A stretch of DNA of 64,000 nt from Sebastes aleutianus (taxonomy: Eukaryota > Chordata > Actinopteri > Perciformes > Sebastidae): NCBI GenBank assembly GCA_916700875.1, contig CAKAKS010000034.1:12978195-13042194 (forward strand), given 5' to 3'. Below, piece after piece: positions 32,493 through 45,600 of the stretch; within the stretch, counting starts at the first letter, position 1; each line of letters begins with the position of its first letter. A program made the translations under genes and the position numbers. Under the pieces are notes generated by a model. The model was not told the origin of the DNA. It made no database searches and was given only the letters and a program-made list of their open reading frames with translations.

Positions 32493-35400
32493 CCGTTAGA
32501 AAAGAATTTGAAGGTTGACTTCTGTAATCCCAGAGGTGTGACTGGAGTCAGTTCTCAGGCATCTTTAACCTACAGCTGGGGCACCTGGGGAACAAGGGAG
32601 TCACAAGAAATCAACGGCTGGGAAGCTGACATGTCACCTGGGTCACACTAAACTCCCTGTTCGAGAGCTAAAAATGGCATCCATTACAAACAGTGCCTAG
32701 TGCAGTTGCCCTCCCAACTTGGGTACACTTATTATTGACTTATTCTACAAACTATTTTCTGGCCAAAAGCGGTGACGTCCTGGAGTCCTCCAACCTCACG
32801 TCACTATCAGCTATTTTTTCGTGTCCGGTGTTCACAACGCTTAGTCTAGACATTTTCACTTTACAAATGTGGTAATTTTAACTCCCATCGTGTTGTTTTT
32901 CCTAAACATAACTAAGTGGTTTTGTTGCCTAAACCTAAACAAGTGTTGTTTAATTCACATTGTTAAGCACGTGTTTACTGCGACTGAAAAGTGAGGGGTC
33001 TGACAAAGCGTCAGTATGCGACGAGTTGGGATGAGAACATGTTGAGATAACGTGTTACTTTAGATGTGCAGGTAAGTGTTTTTCTTTTTTTTTTCTCTTG
33101 AACAGAGCCAGGTTAGCTGTTTCCCCTTGTTTTCAGTCTTTATGGTAAGCTAAACTAACAGTCTAATTGCTCCAGTTTCATATTTAACTGACACATATGA
33201 GAATGGTATTGATCTTCTCATCTGACTCTCGGCAAAAGAGTGCAAAAAACCTGCAAAACATCTTTTTAGTATTATTTAATAGGCAGCAACAAGTGCAAAA
33301 AAAAAGAATCTGCTTGCACTTTAGGATCACAGGAACCTTGAAAGCAGCTTACATGGTGCAATAACTCCAGGCAGATGAAATCAGAGTGGAGGAAGACATA
33401 TGTTCAGACATGAGAGCCCTTTGATTTCCAACGCTTTTTGCATCATATAACCGCAGTGACATCACATCACCCCTTATGCACACGCCAGCCACCCTGGAGA
33501 AGTAAACCGCTCTACACAGGCACACAGCTTTTCTTGCTCAATGCCAGATTAGTATCCAAGCCCAACTAAAGAAAACAGACCGACCTGGAATCTCTGCCAA
33601 GTTATGGGGAGGAATAAACACAAAGAGACCTTTCAGATAATCAATCACCCCACTCTCGGCAACAGAAATATGACTATTTAATCGCCTTGAGCGAGGGTTT
33701 ACACACTTTTTAAACAAGAGAATCAGCGGAGAGTGTATCTGGAGCTGAGAAGATACTTTTATTGTATCATAAGTAGGAACATTATGGATCCCAAATCAAA
33801 CTCTGTTTTTTAAAACCTTGGCTAAGAAAAAGGTCTGAGGGCAGAGTTGAGACCTGAAAGCTTCTGATCCCGACTTTAAAATGTAGATCCATACAAGCCC
33901 TGCCTCAAACAAGATAATCAAAAGCATATGTTGCAGATGGAAAAAAAACAGAGGCCACTCAATGCTCTTTATGTTACTGACTGAATACACAGTGGGCCTG
34001 TTGTGTGCGCTAACTTGTATCGGACAAAGACTCCCACTGGAGGGGGAAAAGTCAGTGTCAAACTGTCAAGTCCGAAGTCTCGACCGCACAATACTCCCCT
34101 CAGACACGGACGCCTTGTCTGGAACATTCCAGAAAGTTCTCAGTCTCCCTCCCAGCTGATATGAATGAGTGCATTGACCTCTGAAATGGGACGCCGTCAC
34201 TCCCATCTTCGCCACTGCCCCATCCATGAACACACATGAATACCTGCTTCTAGCAAATGGCACTTTGTGTGTCACCGAAAAGGTTTGTTTGTGTAGCAGA
34301 AACCCATTTTCAGTAGCATCTGACATGCACCTCAGCTACCTGTGTCTGGTTACAAAGACAACAGACGCCACTTAGCCCCAAAAGCAACAGAGAGGACCTC
34401 AAGAACAATCGTTTAAAGAGCTTGTTGTCGCTCTAAGCCACGTTTAAAACCCTTTGGAAAGAATATTTCTGTCTCTATGTCTCTCACTCTCGCTCTATAT
34501 CTTCATACGTATTTGATAGCTGATACTGAGTGATAATGAGAATGGAAAACATATGGAGAGGAAGGCGCGGAGAAGGGAGATGAAATTAGAAACACAAACA
34601 CAAGCTGAGTGCTTGTGGAGACGCCACTGCGCAGTAATAATGTTGGCAGGACTCTAATCTCACAAAACAAGCGTGACAATTGACAATTATGCTATGACAA
34701 GGCTGGAATATACATCCACCCTTGCCATCTCTTTCAATTTATTTCCATTTTCATATTCAGTAATCATTTATGTGCAAGAAACAAACGGACAAATTGGCAA
34801 GAAAAGTAAAATGATGATGATTTTCCAGCTCCGTCTCAGGAAGTGAATGTCATATGGTGCTCAGCGGGCTTCCTCTGCTCTTCCCAACTAGACATCAAAC
34901 ACAGATCTCATATCTGGGATATTGTCCAGGAAGACAGGCGCACACTTGCATAGATTGACTCACACACTCAGACACACACATGCAGGTTTTAGCAACTGTG
35001 AGCCTGCTAACAATACGACTCCATCTGTCTCTTGAGATGCTGGCCAAGAAGGGCCCCCGATTCAAACACGATATGATCAAATCAGACAACGACGTGTCTT
35101 CAGCGGTGTTAATCACCTTTTGTCCAAGTCCTACACAACCATCTGAATATTGTGAGGAATAGGAGCATCTGTATATGCCTGGATGTATGAACACGTGAGG
35201 TTACCATGATGTGAATGGAAGGGGTTTCCAAGGCAACAGCCGGTCCTATAGATATTTAAGTTGATGGCATGTAACATGACAAGTCAAAGGTCTCCAGGGT
35301 ACACACTGGCTTTAATGTGCATGCATGTGTGAATGCATGCATGGGTATGCGATAAAATCAGTTTTTTGTTGTTAACTGGAAACCACACATAGCTGATGGT

Positions 35401-38400
35401 AATCTATCCAACCAAACCACACATAGCAGCCTTTCCTTTTAAAACCACACACAGCAGTGAGCAGTATTTTATAAGGGCGTTAACAAGTGTACTTTCCCAC
35501 TGCGGCTTTCATGTTTACAGCAAAGCCGCACGGTATGCTGTTGTGGTTCTACCAGCTACATGCATACCATGTAGTGTGCTGTAATACCTTGCTTTAAATG
35601 ACAACTGCTATCTGCACAGCCTTACTACTGAATGCCTTTGCATCACACACGTTTGCGGTGGAGTGCACAAATGGCTGTCTTTGTTTACTTGCCATTCAAT
35701 GTAGACAGTGCTGGAAATGGAGAGCAGTCACAACACTATATGAAAGCTGGAAGCTGTTTAATTTGTGCCATTGAATAGAGCAGCACTGATTGCTTTGCTG
35801 TTCATTTTTTTTTTTTTTAAATGTGTATGTCAGTTTTCTGCGAGGTTTGTCCTTGCAACTTAAAGGGATAGTTCGGTGTTTTGAAGTGGGGTTGTATGAG
35901 GTGCTTCTCCATAGTCAGTGCATTACCTACGTTTTGCTGCCGGTTTTGTCCAAAGCTGTACATTGCTTTGGTTCCTTGCGGTAACTCCTGTCTGCTTCTC
36001 CAAACTGGAGGCGTGCCGACCGTCATCTACTGCAGGTAATACACTGACTGTGGATAAGTACCTCATGCAACCCCACTTCAAAACACCCCAATTATCCCTT
36101 TAAAGAAAACTACCCTGTCCTTTTATGCTACCATCATCTGATCATTCAACTCATAGTGTCCTCATATTGGTCATTTAGTTATCTTTCATGCTACTCCTTA
36201 TGATATTCAAGGTACTGATATGGTTCTCTTAGTTCAGCATAGTATATTTAGGATGTTTGTAATGATGCACCTGGAACAAAATACAAGAAAAATGCAAATG
36301 CTTTGCACTGGCAAAGATGGTTAAGCACTGCTCACAGATCAGCTTTGATTTAAGCTAGATGGACACAAAATGAGGCTGCCATGTAGGCGACGGCTCAAAG
36401 TGCTGAGCGAGAATGGGCTCGCGCCGGTCTTCGATCAGCTTTGATTTATGGCATGTGGGCAGATAGTGCTGTTGCCAAGTAGTGTGCAGAATGAGGAATG
36501 ATGCCGCGTGTGTGTGCTGTAATGTAACACAGTGTTGGGCGCATGAATGCAAAACCTCAATGTCAAATAATATTCAGAGGTTAATTCGACTCCTCCGCTG
36601 TACAATAAACTAGGATTGTTTCAGTCGTTTTCCAACTTCCTCTCTCCCTCTTTGGTAAATGCACACCAGATGTGGGTTTGTTTCCTCCTATGAAGGAGAA
36701 ACAGTACAGAGAGGAGAACAATCTCTTCATCCTCCAACTACACCATCTGTGCCTCAACCTCCAATTTCTCTCTCTCCTTCTCTTCCACACACACTTAACA
36801 TCCACTCCCCCTGCTCCTGTATCTCTCCAATCCTCCACAGGCTTCTTCCACAGCACCGCTCTGCCTTTGAGACTGAGGCGAAACTCTTCTGAGATTACTG
36901 CCTTTATTAAAAAAAGATCAGCGTAATCCTCCGCTTTAATTCTGTTATACCCTCTCTGTCTCTCACCGTACTCTGGCAGCGAGCTGGGATTGGTCAGTGA
37001 GCCAGGCCTGCCGGAGGAATAGAGATGACACTGCAGGAAGTGGAGACAGCCGGGTCTGGTCCAACTGCCAGTCTCCCATCTACCAGATTAGTCAGAACGA
37101 GAGAGCTTATTTTAGACTCTTTGTGATTATCCTGCATACAATCTTACAGTCATGCTGTCAGTATCAATCCTTTCAATATACACTTTTTATTATGCTCAAT
37201 AATTCTCAATATTTGGTCTATCACCAACTGATATAACACAATATGCACCTATGAAAGCTTTGACTTTTGTTGTCCTTAATACCCAGAATGCAGCCGGGAT
37301 ACATGATTTGGATTAACAGGTCTGATCTGACCATTAAAGGTGCTAAATGCAAGATTGGGAGCATTTCTATTGCCTCCGAATGGCTCTCAACATGGCGACG
37401 GATGAGTCGACGGCTCATAGCTAACGGTGCTAACAGCTGAAACAATGGCAACAGTGCTGACAGAGTTTACAGTGTTATCTAGAGGGGAGGATGGGTGCTA
37501 CGCTTCTGCAACTGCGCCGTCGGTCAGGACGGCATTACCAGTTGTAACCACCATATGAGAGCGAGCAGAGCGGCGGCTGTGAGCTAGCAAGTGGGGCACG
37601 CTCACATGCACTAAAAGGCATTCACGGCCGGCCCGGCTATGTCAACAAAGCAAGGGGAAACTCAGATTACAACACAAACAGAGGGAGAGCGACTTCATTC
37701 TCTGCTCAGGTGGATATTACTCCTCTATATCTTTACATAGCAAATAGTTGTTTGCTGCTATATTAACACTCTGAATATCATATAGAGCACCTTTAAATCA
37801 AACCTGTCTGATACTCGTTTGCTTTGCAGACTTTGTATACAGCATCCTTAAAGTCAGTCGACAGCAATGAGTGCAAAATCTAATCTTTCGCTGTCATCAT
37901 TTGTCACTTTAAATAACTCGCAGTAAACATTGCTGCTACCTACCAAAGCTGTGATTGGCTGCCATGACAACTATAATCAAATGATCATCACATCTAGAAC
38001 CTAATACATCTCTCAAATGATCGAAATGGAGGGAGTTAAAGAGAAATGAAAGCAAGATGAATGATTTCTGGCAGGCGGAAAAATAACCATATAGCTTTAT
38101 CAACGGTAGTGTTACGTAGCAATGTGTGTGATCTCAGCCCCAAACTCAGTAGGTTATACCATTCACCATCCATTATCATGTCATCATAATGATACAGACT
38201 AACCAGCTGTTTCATATCCAATTGTAATAACATTATTTTGTTTGCAAATGTGATGTGATTTATGAGTATATTTAGCAGCAACGTGGTAGTTACCTTTCCC
38301 ATGAGATCCTCATTTTACTAATGTTTATTCCTAATTTTTAGCCAGTTGGTATAGCCAGTATCGTCATGTAATGGAAAAGACCAAAACATCATTGTTCATC

Positions 38401-41400
38401 TTTATCAAGTATTAACTATCAGGTGTCTGTACACCTGTCTGTCAATGCAGTTATGTAAGTATTAAGTAGGCTTTATTTCTTAATAAAAAACTACTTTTGC
38501 TTATAATATAATGATAGTGTTTGGTTTTCAAAGCAATAAAGCTCTCCACCTTGTGATAAATGTTGCATTACACAAAAATTCAGAGCATCACAAAAAAAAA
38601 ACAGCATCTTTTTTTCCCCCTGAATCATATTAGCACAGCCCCCTGGAGCACAAGTCTCTGATATAGTCTCTCACCTGGGTTCCCCAGCTCCTAGAAATCA
38701 GAGGGAGGCTAATGTGAATCAGCCCCCCGCTGTTTCATTAAACCACCACTTCTCTGTGTGCCTACTTGTCCATCGCATGTCTTGACCTTCATTTGGCACG
38801 GAGGCACTGTTGAGTTTTCACCCAAGTTGTCAGGAAAATATAGCCTGTCAAAGAACATTTCCTAACTTCAAGACACTCCATAGTGTTAAAATAATATTCC
38901 ACACGCTGTTGAGCTGAAAGCTTTGACCTCTTGACTGCACAGCTTGGTGGTATTTTTCTCAAGCGTCTGGACTCTGCTGAGCACAATCGGCAAAAAAGAA
39001 AAAAAAGAAAAAGAGCAGCAGATCGGACGCTCAGACACCCTGGCACTTCACCAACAGACGGGGCCGGCTTGGCAGCTCTCCGTCTGAGGCCTTATGGTTT
39101 CCAAATGGGCGGACACAGCTCACCTGTGGCTGCCTCCTCCGTGACATTTGATACACCGGTCACAATGTGTTTACTCGAGCACTGAATTGTGCTGTGTCCT
39201 CAGAGATGCTCTCGGCTGAATCGTTATGTATCAACCTTTTCTTACTCTTGGTTTTAAATCCATATACAGGTGTAGAACTCTTCTTCCTCCTTCAGAAGGT
39301 GAGGTACATTTCCTCCTCCGTCTCCCCCTCTACTATACCTTCTTCTCACCCTCCTTGATTGTTCTGGCAGACCGTCCTCTTGTTTTATCCAGTCATCTCT
39401 TGTCCATCCATCCATCCTCCTCTCCCCGGGGGATTATTCATGCTTGGCCTGGCTGCTCACACTTCTCTCACACCAGACTGAGAGGCACACATCCACTAAC
39501 ACACCCAGCTCCATCAAGACATGCAGGCCATGCAGAAAGGCCCCATAACAGAGCGATCAAAAGGGGAGGGCGAGGATGTTAAGAAAACATCCTTTTTAAA
39601 TCCCTGAGAAATAAAATTGAGAAGGAAAGGCAGGAATGTGTCAGGATAAAAGACTCAGTTATATTTTTACCCCTGGGGTAAAATTAGTTCCATTAACTTT
39701 GCATCCAGATTAATTCAATTAATCATCTCTCTTTATTTAACCGAGAGTTCATCTGCTTTCTCGTTGTTTGAAACTGAACTGAATCTTCAATCTTCAGCAT
39801 TTCCCTTTCAACTGCCACTTCAACTTCTTTCAGTATTCATACTTTTTCAAACGTTTCAAATATACATTTTTACAGCAGCGAGCAGCACCAGCCTGTTGTC
39901 ATTCCCAGGGCGTTCAATACCGCAGTACAAGGCACCCACTTAGCGTCCGGCATTCCATTAACTACAATGTAAACCCATCCGTGGCAACAGTAAACGCTCT
40001 GAGAAAGTGTGCCAGAAATGTGGTGACGTATTTTTAAGAGCGAAAAGACACACACCTTAGGTGGTTGGGTCCAACAAACACAAGGCTTTCATCCAGGAGA
40101 CCGCTGTTAGTGTCTCGTGCATCACGTTACAATCAGCTGTTCGTTCGTGCCCCGGGTTCACAACGTTCAGTTTCATTTTCACTGCACAAACATAGTAGTT
40201 TTAAGCCAAACCATGTAGGTCTTTCCTAAACCTAACTACAGTGGTTTGGTTGCCTAACCCTAAAGTGACGCCAAGGAGCGTGACAAAGAAGCGGTTTAGG
40301 ATTAGAACGTGTTGCGAGCGCATGTAAATTTCCTTCAGAAGATATATAGCCTTTTTCTAGTTCCCAATGTCATCATACCAACTTAATCAATACTTTCTAT
40401 TGTCCATTCTTCCATCCGTGTCAAGGCGACTACCTGTAATGCTCTTGCTGAGGATGCTGTTAAATCTAATGTCATGGGATTAAGGTCTAAAGAGCTGAGC
40501 CTCGACAGAGTGACGTCCTGTGTGTTTGTTATTAACACTGCTTACCTCTGCTGTCCCTGAGGCGCTGATGACTTGTTGTTGCTTGACTGAACATGGGGCT
40601 TTTACACTAATCTCATCACCGCTAAGTGATGATTCAGCAGTTAGTGAGAGCACATAGACATAATATAGTAAAATGCATGCAGAGACACACACAAAATGTC
40701 TATGTTGAAATCTCAGTTTTAGCGCAGTGTAAAAAATGTGTCCTTAGATAAAGGTTGGATTTATTTTTCACCAAATAGCTTCAATTCAATTCAATCCACT
40801 TTTTCCCCCTCTGTTCCTACTCAACCCCCCACTGCAAACTCCCAGTGAGTCCATTGTCCCAGATATCTGCCCTCTGATCAGCAGTCCTGTCCCAACCTGT
40901 ACCAGGCTGATGTATGAGGCCTGATAGCTGAGCTTTGCAGGGGAGGACTCGGTAAGGAGATGAAAAGGGCAGCACGGAGACGGGGAGCTCTGGGAGCTCT
41001 CAGAGTCCCCGGAATGTAGGAAGGTAGATGTTATTTGTCTACGTGTAAATAACAGACTCCCAGACCGACATGCAGTCTTTCTGTTCCTGTAAAACTCTCC
41101 TGGCCTCACTACTACACTGTTCTGTTCGTTTTATTCAGGGATTGTTTGTCTGATTGTGGCCTTTGCAAGAGAGTTTTTCTGCAAAGAGTTCTGAATAAAA
41201 ATGTTATGGTGGAATTCAGCAACAAAGTCTCCCTGTGGAGGCTTAGCCATGGGTAAAAATCACAACAAACTTTTTGTTACAAAAGAGTCTGTATGGTCCT
41301 GTAGCACATTAATGATGATGACGACATCAAATTAAATATTTATTAGGGCTGTTAACGCAAATTCGTTTTAACACCACTAATTTCTGTAACGCATTAATAT

Positions 41401-42653
41401 AACTTTAGGTTGGAGCGGGCTCAATTTTTTTTAGTAGACTGGGATCATATGAAACTAGAAAATCTAAAGAATCCATTGGTACCAACCATGTCATACTAGC
41501 TTGTCGCATAGGAGGTTAAATAACGCTCCAAACTTGAGCTAAATTTTGGTGAGGAAAAACTGGCATGGCCATTTTCAAAGGGGTCCCTTGATGTCTGACC
41601 TCAATGAAAATGGGTTCTATGGGTACCCACGAGTCTCCCCTTTACCGACATGCCCACTTTATGATAATCACATGCAGTTTGGGGCAAGTCATAGTCAAGT
41701 CAGCACACTGACACACTGACAGCTGTTGTGGCCTGTCGGGCTTGAGTTTGCCATCTTATGATTTGAGCATATTTCTTATGCTAAATGCAGTACTTGTGAG
41801 GGTTTCTGGACAATTAATCGCGATAAATATTTTAATCGATTGACAGCCCTATGCATTTTTGATTGAGCTCTCTGTTGTGATGTTTTGTCCCAAGGTACGT
41901 CGGTGGCCTCTTTATGTGTCGTGGAAATTACCTGTAAGCACTCAAACACACACAAAGTAATGCAAAGAAAACTCAAATGAGTATAAAGTAAAACAACTAT
42001 ATTGTAATTACAACAGGAGAGACCACGAACCGCATCCCAGGAGTCAGTAAGGAGTGTCTCAACAGAAAGTTGCGTACGTAGCCCCTGTGCTGCTCATACA
42101 AGATGTTTCATTAGTCAAAAGGTCATAACTACCATTCTGCTCTATATCTGCTACCATATCCAATGTGCAACAAGCCCTACTTTGTATATCCTATAGCTCA
42201 TGATACATTAAATACAGTGCTAGCCTTTGTCTAACATTAGGATGATAATTATTTCCTCTCTCTGACCTAAGCTAATCACAATTTGTGACCACGAGGATTC
42301 TTCCCAAAAGATGTGCTACACATGTATTTGTACATACATACAAAGTAACATACATGAATAAATGATAAACTTAAATGCTCCATGGCAATTTACTTTCACA
42401 TATGCGAAGAGCAAATCAGGAAAATCAAACTGCGGAAAACAATAGCTGTAGACTGAAACCCAGCCGTGCACATCCATCACCCTATTTGTCCTGCAGGGTA
42501 ATTATGTTGATCACGGCTGCAATTATTTTAAACTGAGACACTGAAGAGAGAGAGTGGCAGACAGACTGAGAGAAACAATAAAGAGAGAGAAATGAGACGC
42601 AGAGTGTTCGAGCCAGAGGAGGAAAGAGAGAAAAGGAAACAGAGGGATGACAT

Positions 42654-42684
<31 letters not shown>

Positions 42685-45600
42685 GAGGGGAAGAATTGAG
42701 GCACGGCGAGCATTCAGATGTTTTGACACGCCGCAAATCGATTAAAGGCTGAATGCCAAACAGTGAATAGTGTGGCGTGGATCCAGCACTGCAGCCATTA
42801 AATGGACAGCTGATTCTCTGCATTGGCAGGTCCAGGATCAGCATCACTGGAGGAGGAAATGACACACACGGCGCTGCCATGGATAATGTATTAGCAGAGT
42901 GCTGTCAGTGTATGTGCATGGCCATATACAGGAAGTGCATATGTATGAGTTTGCATGCATATGTGAGTGCACTAGTGTGTCTTTATACATGTGCACTGAG
43001 GAAGAAAAGACAGCCCTATCATAGGAAATGCATTAGTAGATTATCTGTGGTTTCAGATCTATATGTAGTGCATGCGTGCACGTTGAAGTGCACATAAGTG
43101 TGTCCACATACCTGTGTGTATATGTGACTTTTTGGGAGCAATGTTTTCTCAATCTTTATGCTGATAAAGATTAAAGTGAATTTAATTATACATTATGTAA
43201 GTATGTTGTGTGTGCTTGACTAAATCTAAACTATCCACTGGCTTGTAACACAAAATACGAAAGAGTTGACCTCAATTGTCAAATCACACAAAGCCAAGTA
43301 AGTTGAAAGTGAAACAGTGTGATTGTAAAACAATGTGTCTGAGCTATGACGCCCTTTGTGTTCAGCCTGCAATCACAATGCTAAAGTGAAGGGCATTACT
43401 GTTGGTAGAGAGAGAAAGAGGCATGGAAACGTGGGTGTGAATTCCAACACAAGATTGTTTTTCTAAACAGACCTGATGTCACCATAGTGCCCTTTACAGA
43501 TTGCTCACCAGATGTGCCCGCAGCATCGAACAAACCCGGACATGATCTTGCTCGCTAAGCCAAAAATCATTTGCGCGTAACTACGGAAAATCTGAAACTG
43601 CAGTGCTCATAAAACACCGATGAAAGGCGGGAGCGTCCCGGGCAGGGAGGCACTCTATCGTGAAATCCCCCAGGATCATTTATACTGGGGCTGCTAATGA
43701 ACAATTGGCCGTGGTGTTTGACCCAAGAAATTATTGTGCAACCAGCAAATGCATCATCGCAGCTCTGATCCTCTCTTTCTTTTCTCTCCATCTCGCTGCC
43801 TCTCCTCTAATCATAAACAGACACATTCCTGTAGAAATGCAGCAGGCTGTAAAGCAGAGCTCTGCCAGGTTTCAGGAATGTGATCACACACAGCAGCGCT
43901 GAGCTGCTACGGCCAACCGATGGCAAAGTCTGAGGGCTTGTTTTTCCACTGTGAAACACGGCTGGACTTTATACAGTAGATTATTTTTTTTAGCAGCTCA
44001 GAATGCTTGAGAATAAATAGCAGCCCCCATTTCACTAAAATAACAATGGAAATTAACTTTAGCAGTTTATTTGTCACTAACACACAGGTGGGATAAAAAA
44101 GAAATCCTCCACTGAGCACATTGTGACCTAGTTCCATCATACGCAAGTGGGTTATAATACCTGGAAGAATAAAGCTCCCTTTGTGGTTGTCCTTGCACTG
44201 GATTTCTTTTGAGTGGCCTACTTTGATGTTGTTAATTTGTCAATTTTCATGTTCCTTTCATTGTTAATGATCACGTATGTGTGTGTGTGCTTTCACTACA
44301 GACTCCTCGGTGGCATATAGACTTGGAGCCCTGGGCCGGTGAGAGTCATTCTCTGGAGGACGAAGCTAAAAGGTTCCTCAACTACATCACAACACCACAA
44401 GTGAGTCTTCATTGTTACCTCCGCCAAGGCCGAAGGCCTATAGGAAGGAAGTTATGTTTTCACCGGTGTTGGTTTGTTTGTTGGTTTGTTGGTTTGGCCG
44501 TTTGGAGGATTACTCCAAAAGTCCGTGATGGATTTGAATGACATTTTTTGGAGGGGTGGGGTGTGGCACAATCCATTAGATTTTGGTGGCGATCCGGCTC
44601 CGGGAATTTTTTTCAATAACTCCGCTCAGCCTGTGCATTAACACCACAGGCTTTAAGACTTGCACAGTGTAACTGATGACGCGTTCATGACGCGTCACCC
44701 TGCCTCTTTTCTTCTGCCTGCAGAGAGAGGGACAGAGAGAGAACAGGGGGTGGAGGGCGAGGGTGACACCTGTAGATTCTGCGTTTTTTCACATTAAACT
44801 CAATTTCAAGATGATGGCATGAGCATTTGCTAAATTTGAGCCCATTTTCCTATATATTGAGGATAAAAACAACTAAAAATCTTTTCTTGTATCGAGACAT
44901 GTGTACTTGTTTTTAGTGTAGCTGTACTGGTTTTAAAATACCTGTGTGTTCTTTGAGACTATACATTTTAACTTTTTTTTTTTTTTTACAAAATCTTAGC
45001 AAGTGAAATTTTCCTGTTGGCAGACAATTTGCTTATTTTAAGCAATATTTTCCCCATTTTATTGCTGACTTTTTGTAGTGTGGTTTTTAAAATAAGTCCC
45101 TGTTGTATGTAACTACTTCTTTTATTTTGTGTATTTGTAAGGGACCATGAACAATATTGAAAATAAATGTTGTGACTTGCAGTGATGGAACAATACAAAT
45201 ACAGTACGACAAATGAGAACAGTGCAATCTCATATGGAAGATTTGCAGAGCAGATATGAAGATGCAACGGTATTATGAAAGTGTGAAACAGAAAACAGGC
45301 TTGTTGGTTTCTTGGCTCGGTTTACTCTGTGGATTTTATGTATAAAGACAATCTGAACACGTCTTCACACGGTACAAAAAGTATTGTTTTTAGACAAGAG
45401 CTTTAAATTCAGTAAATCATAACGGCTCGATTCTTGGCCTACAAGTCTCTGGTTGCTCAGTTTTTACCTTGTGCACTGTTGAAGTGTTTTTCTGTGTGAT
45501 ATTGGCTGTGCTTTGCGGCAAGCTGTGTTCCATCAGGGAACACAACATCTTAAACTTGCATCTGCTTTAACTAAAGATGAACTGAACATTGTAAACAGAT

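Larger units (their letters stand above)
26508..44301 (+). other. mettl24: mettl24 intron 1 (17.8 kb)
   Basis: A long GT-AG intron. Recognised contents are microsatellites, three MITE-type elements (35860, 37334, 41344), and dispersed repeats listed separately. No extra exon was recognised. Subregions 26600-27170, 27200-29390, 33070-35850 and 42700-44270 hold nothing I can name. Confidence 0.6.

Noticed and set aside
32935..32955. Interstitial telomeric repeat
   Set aside because: Only one or two CCTAAAC words, which belong to a dispersed repeat found again at 40080.
42482..42880. 132-codon minus frame rich in S, L and P
   Set aside because: Arises from the (GA)n microsatellite and neighbouring purine-rich sequence.
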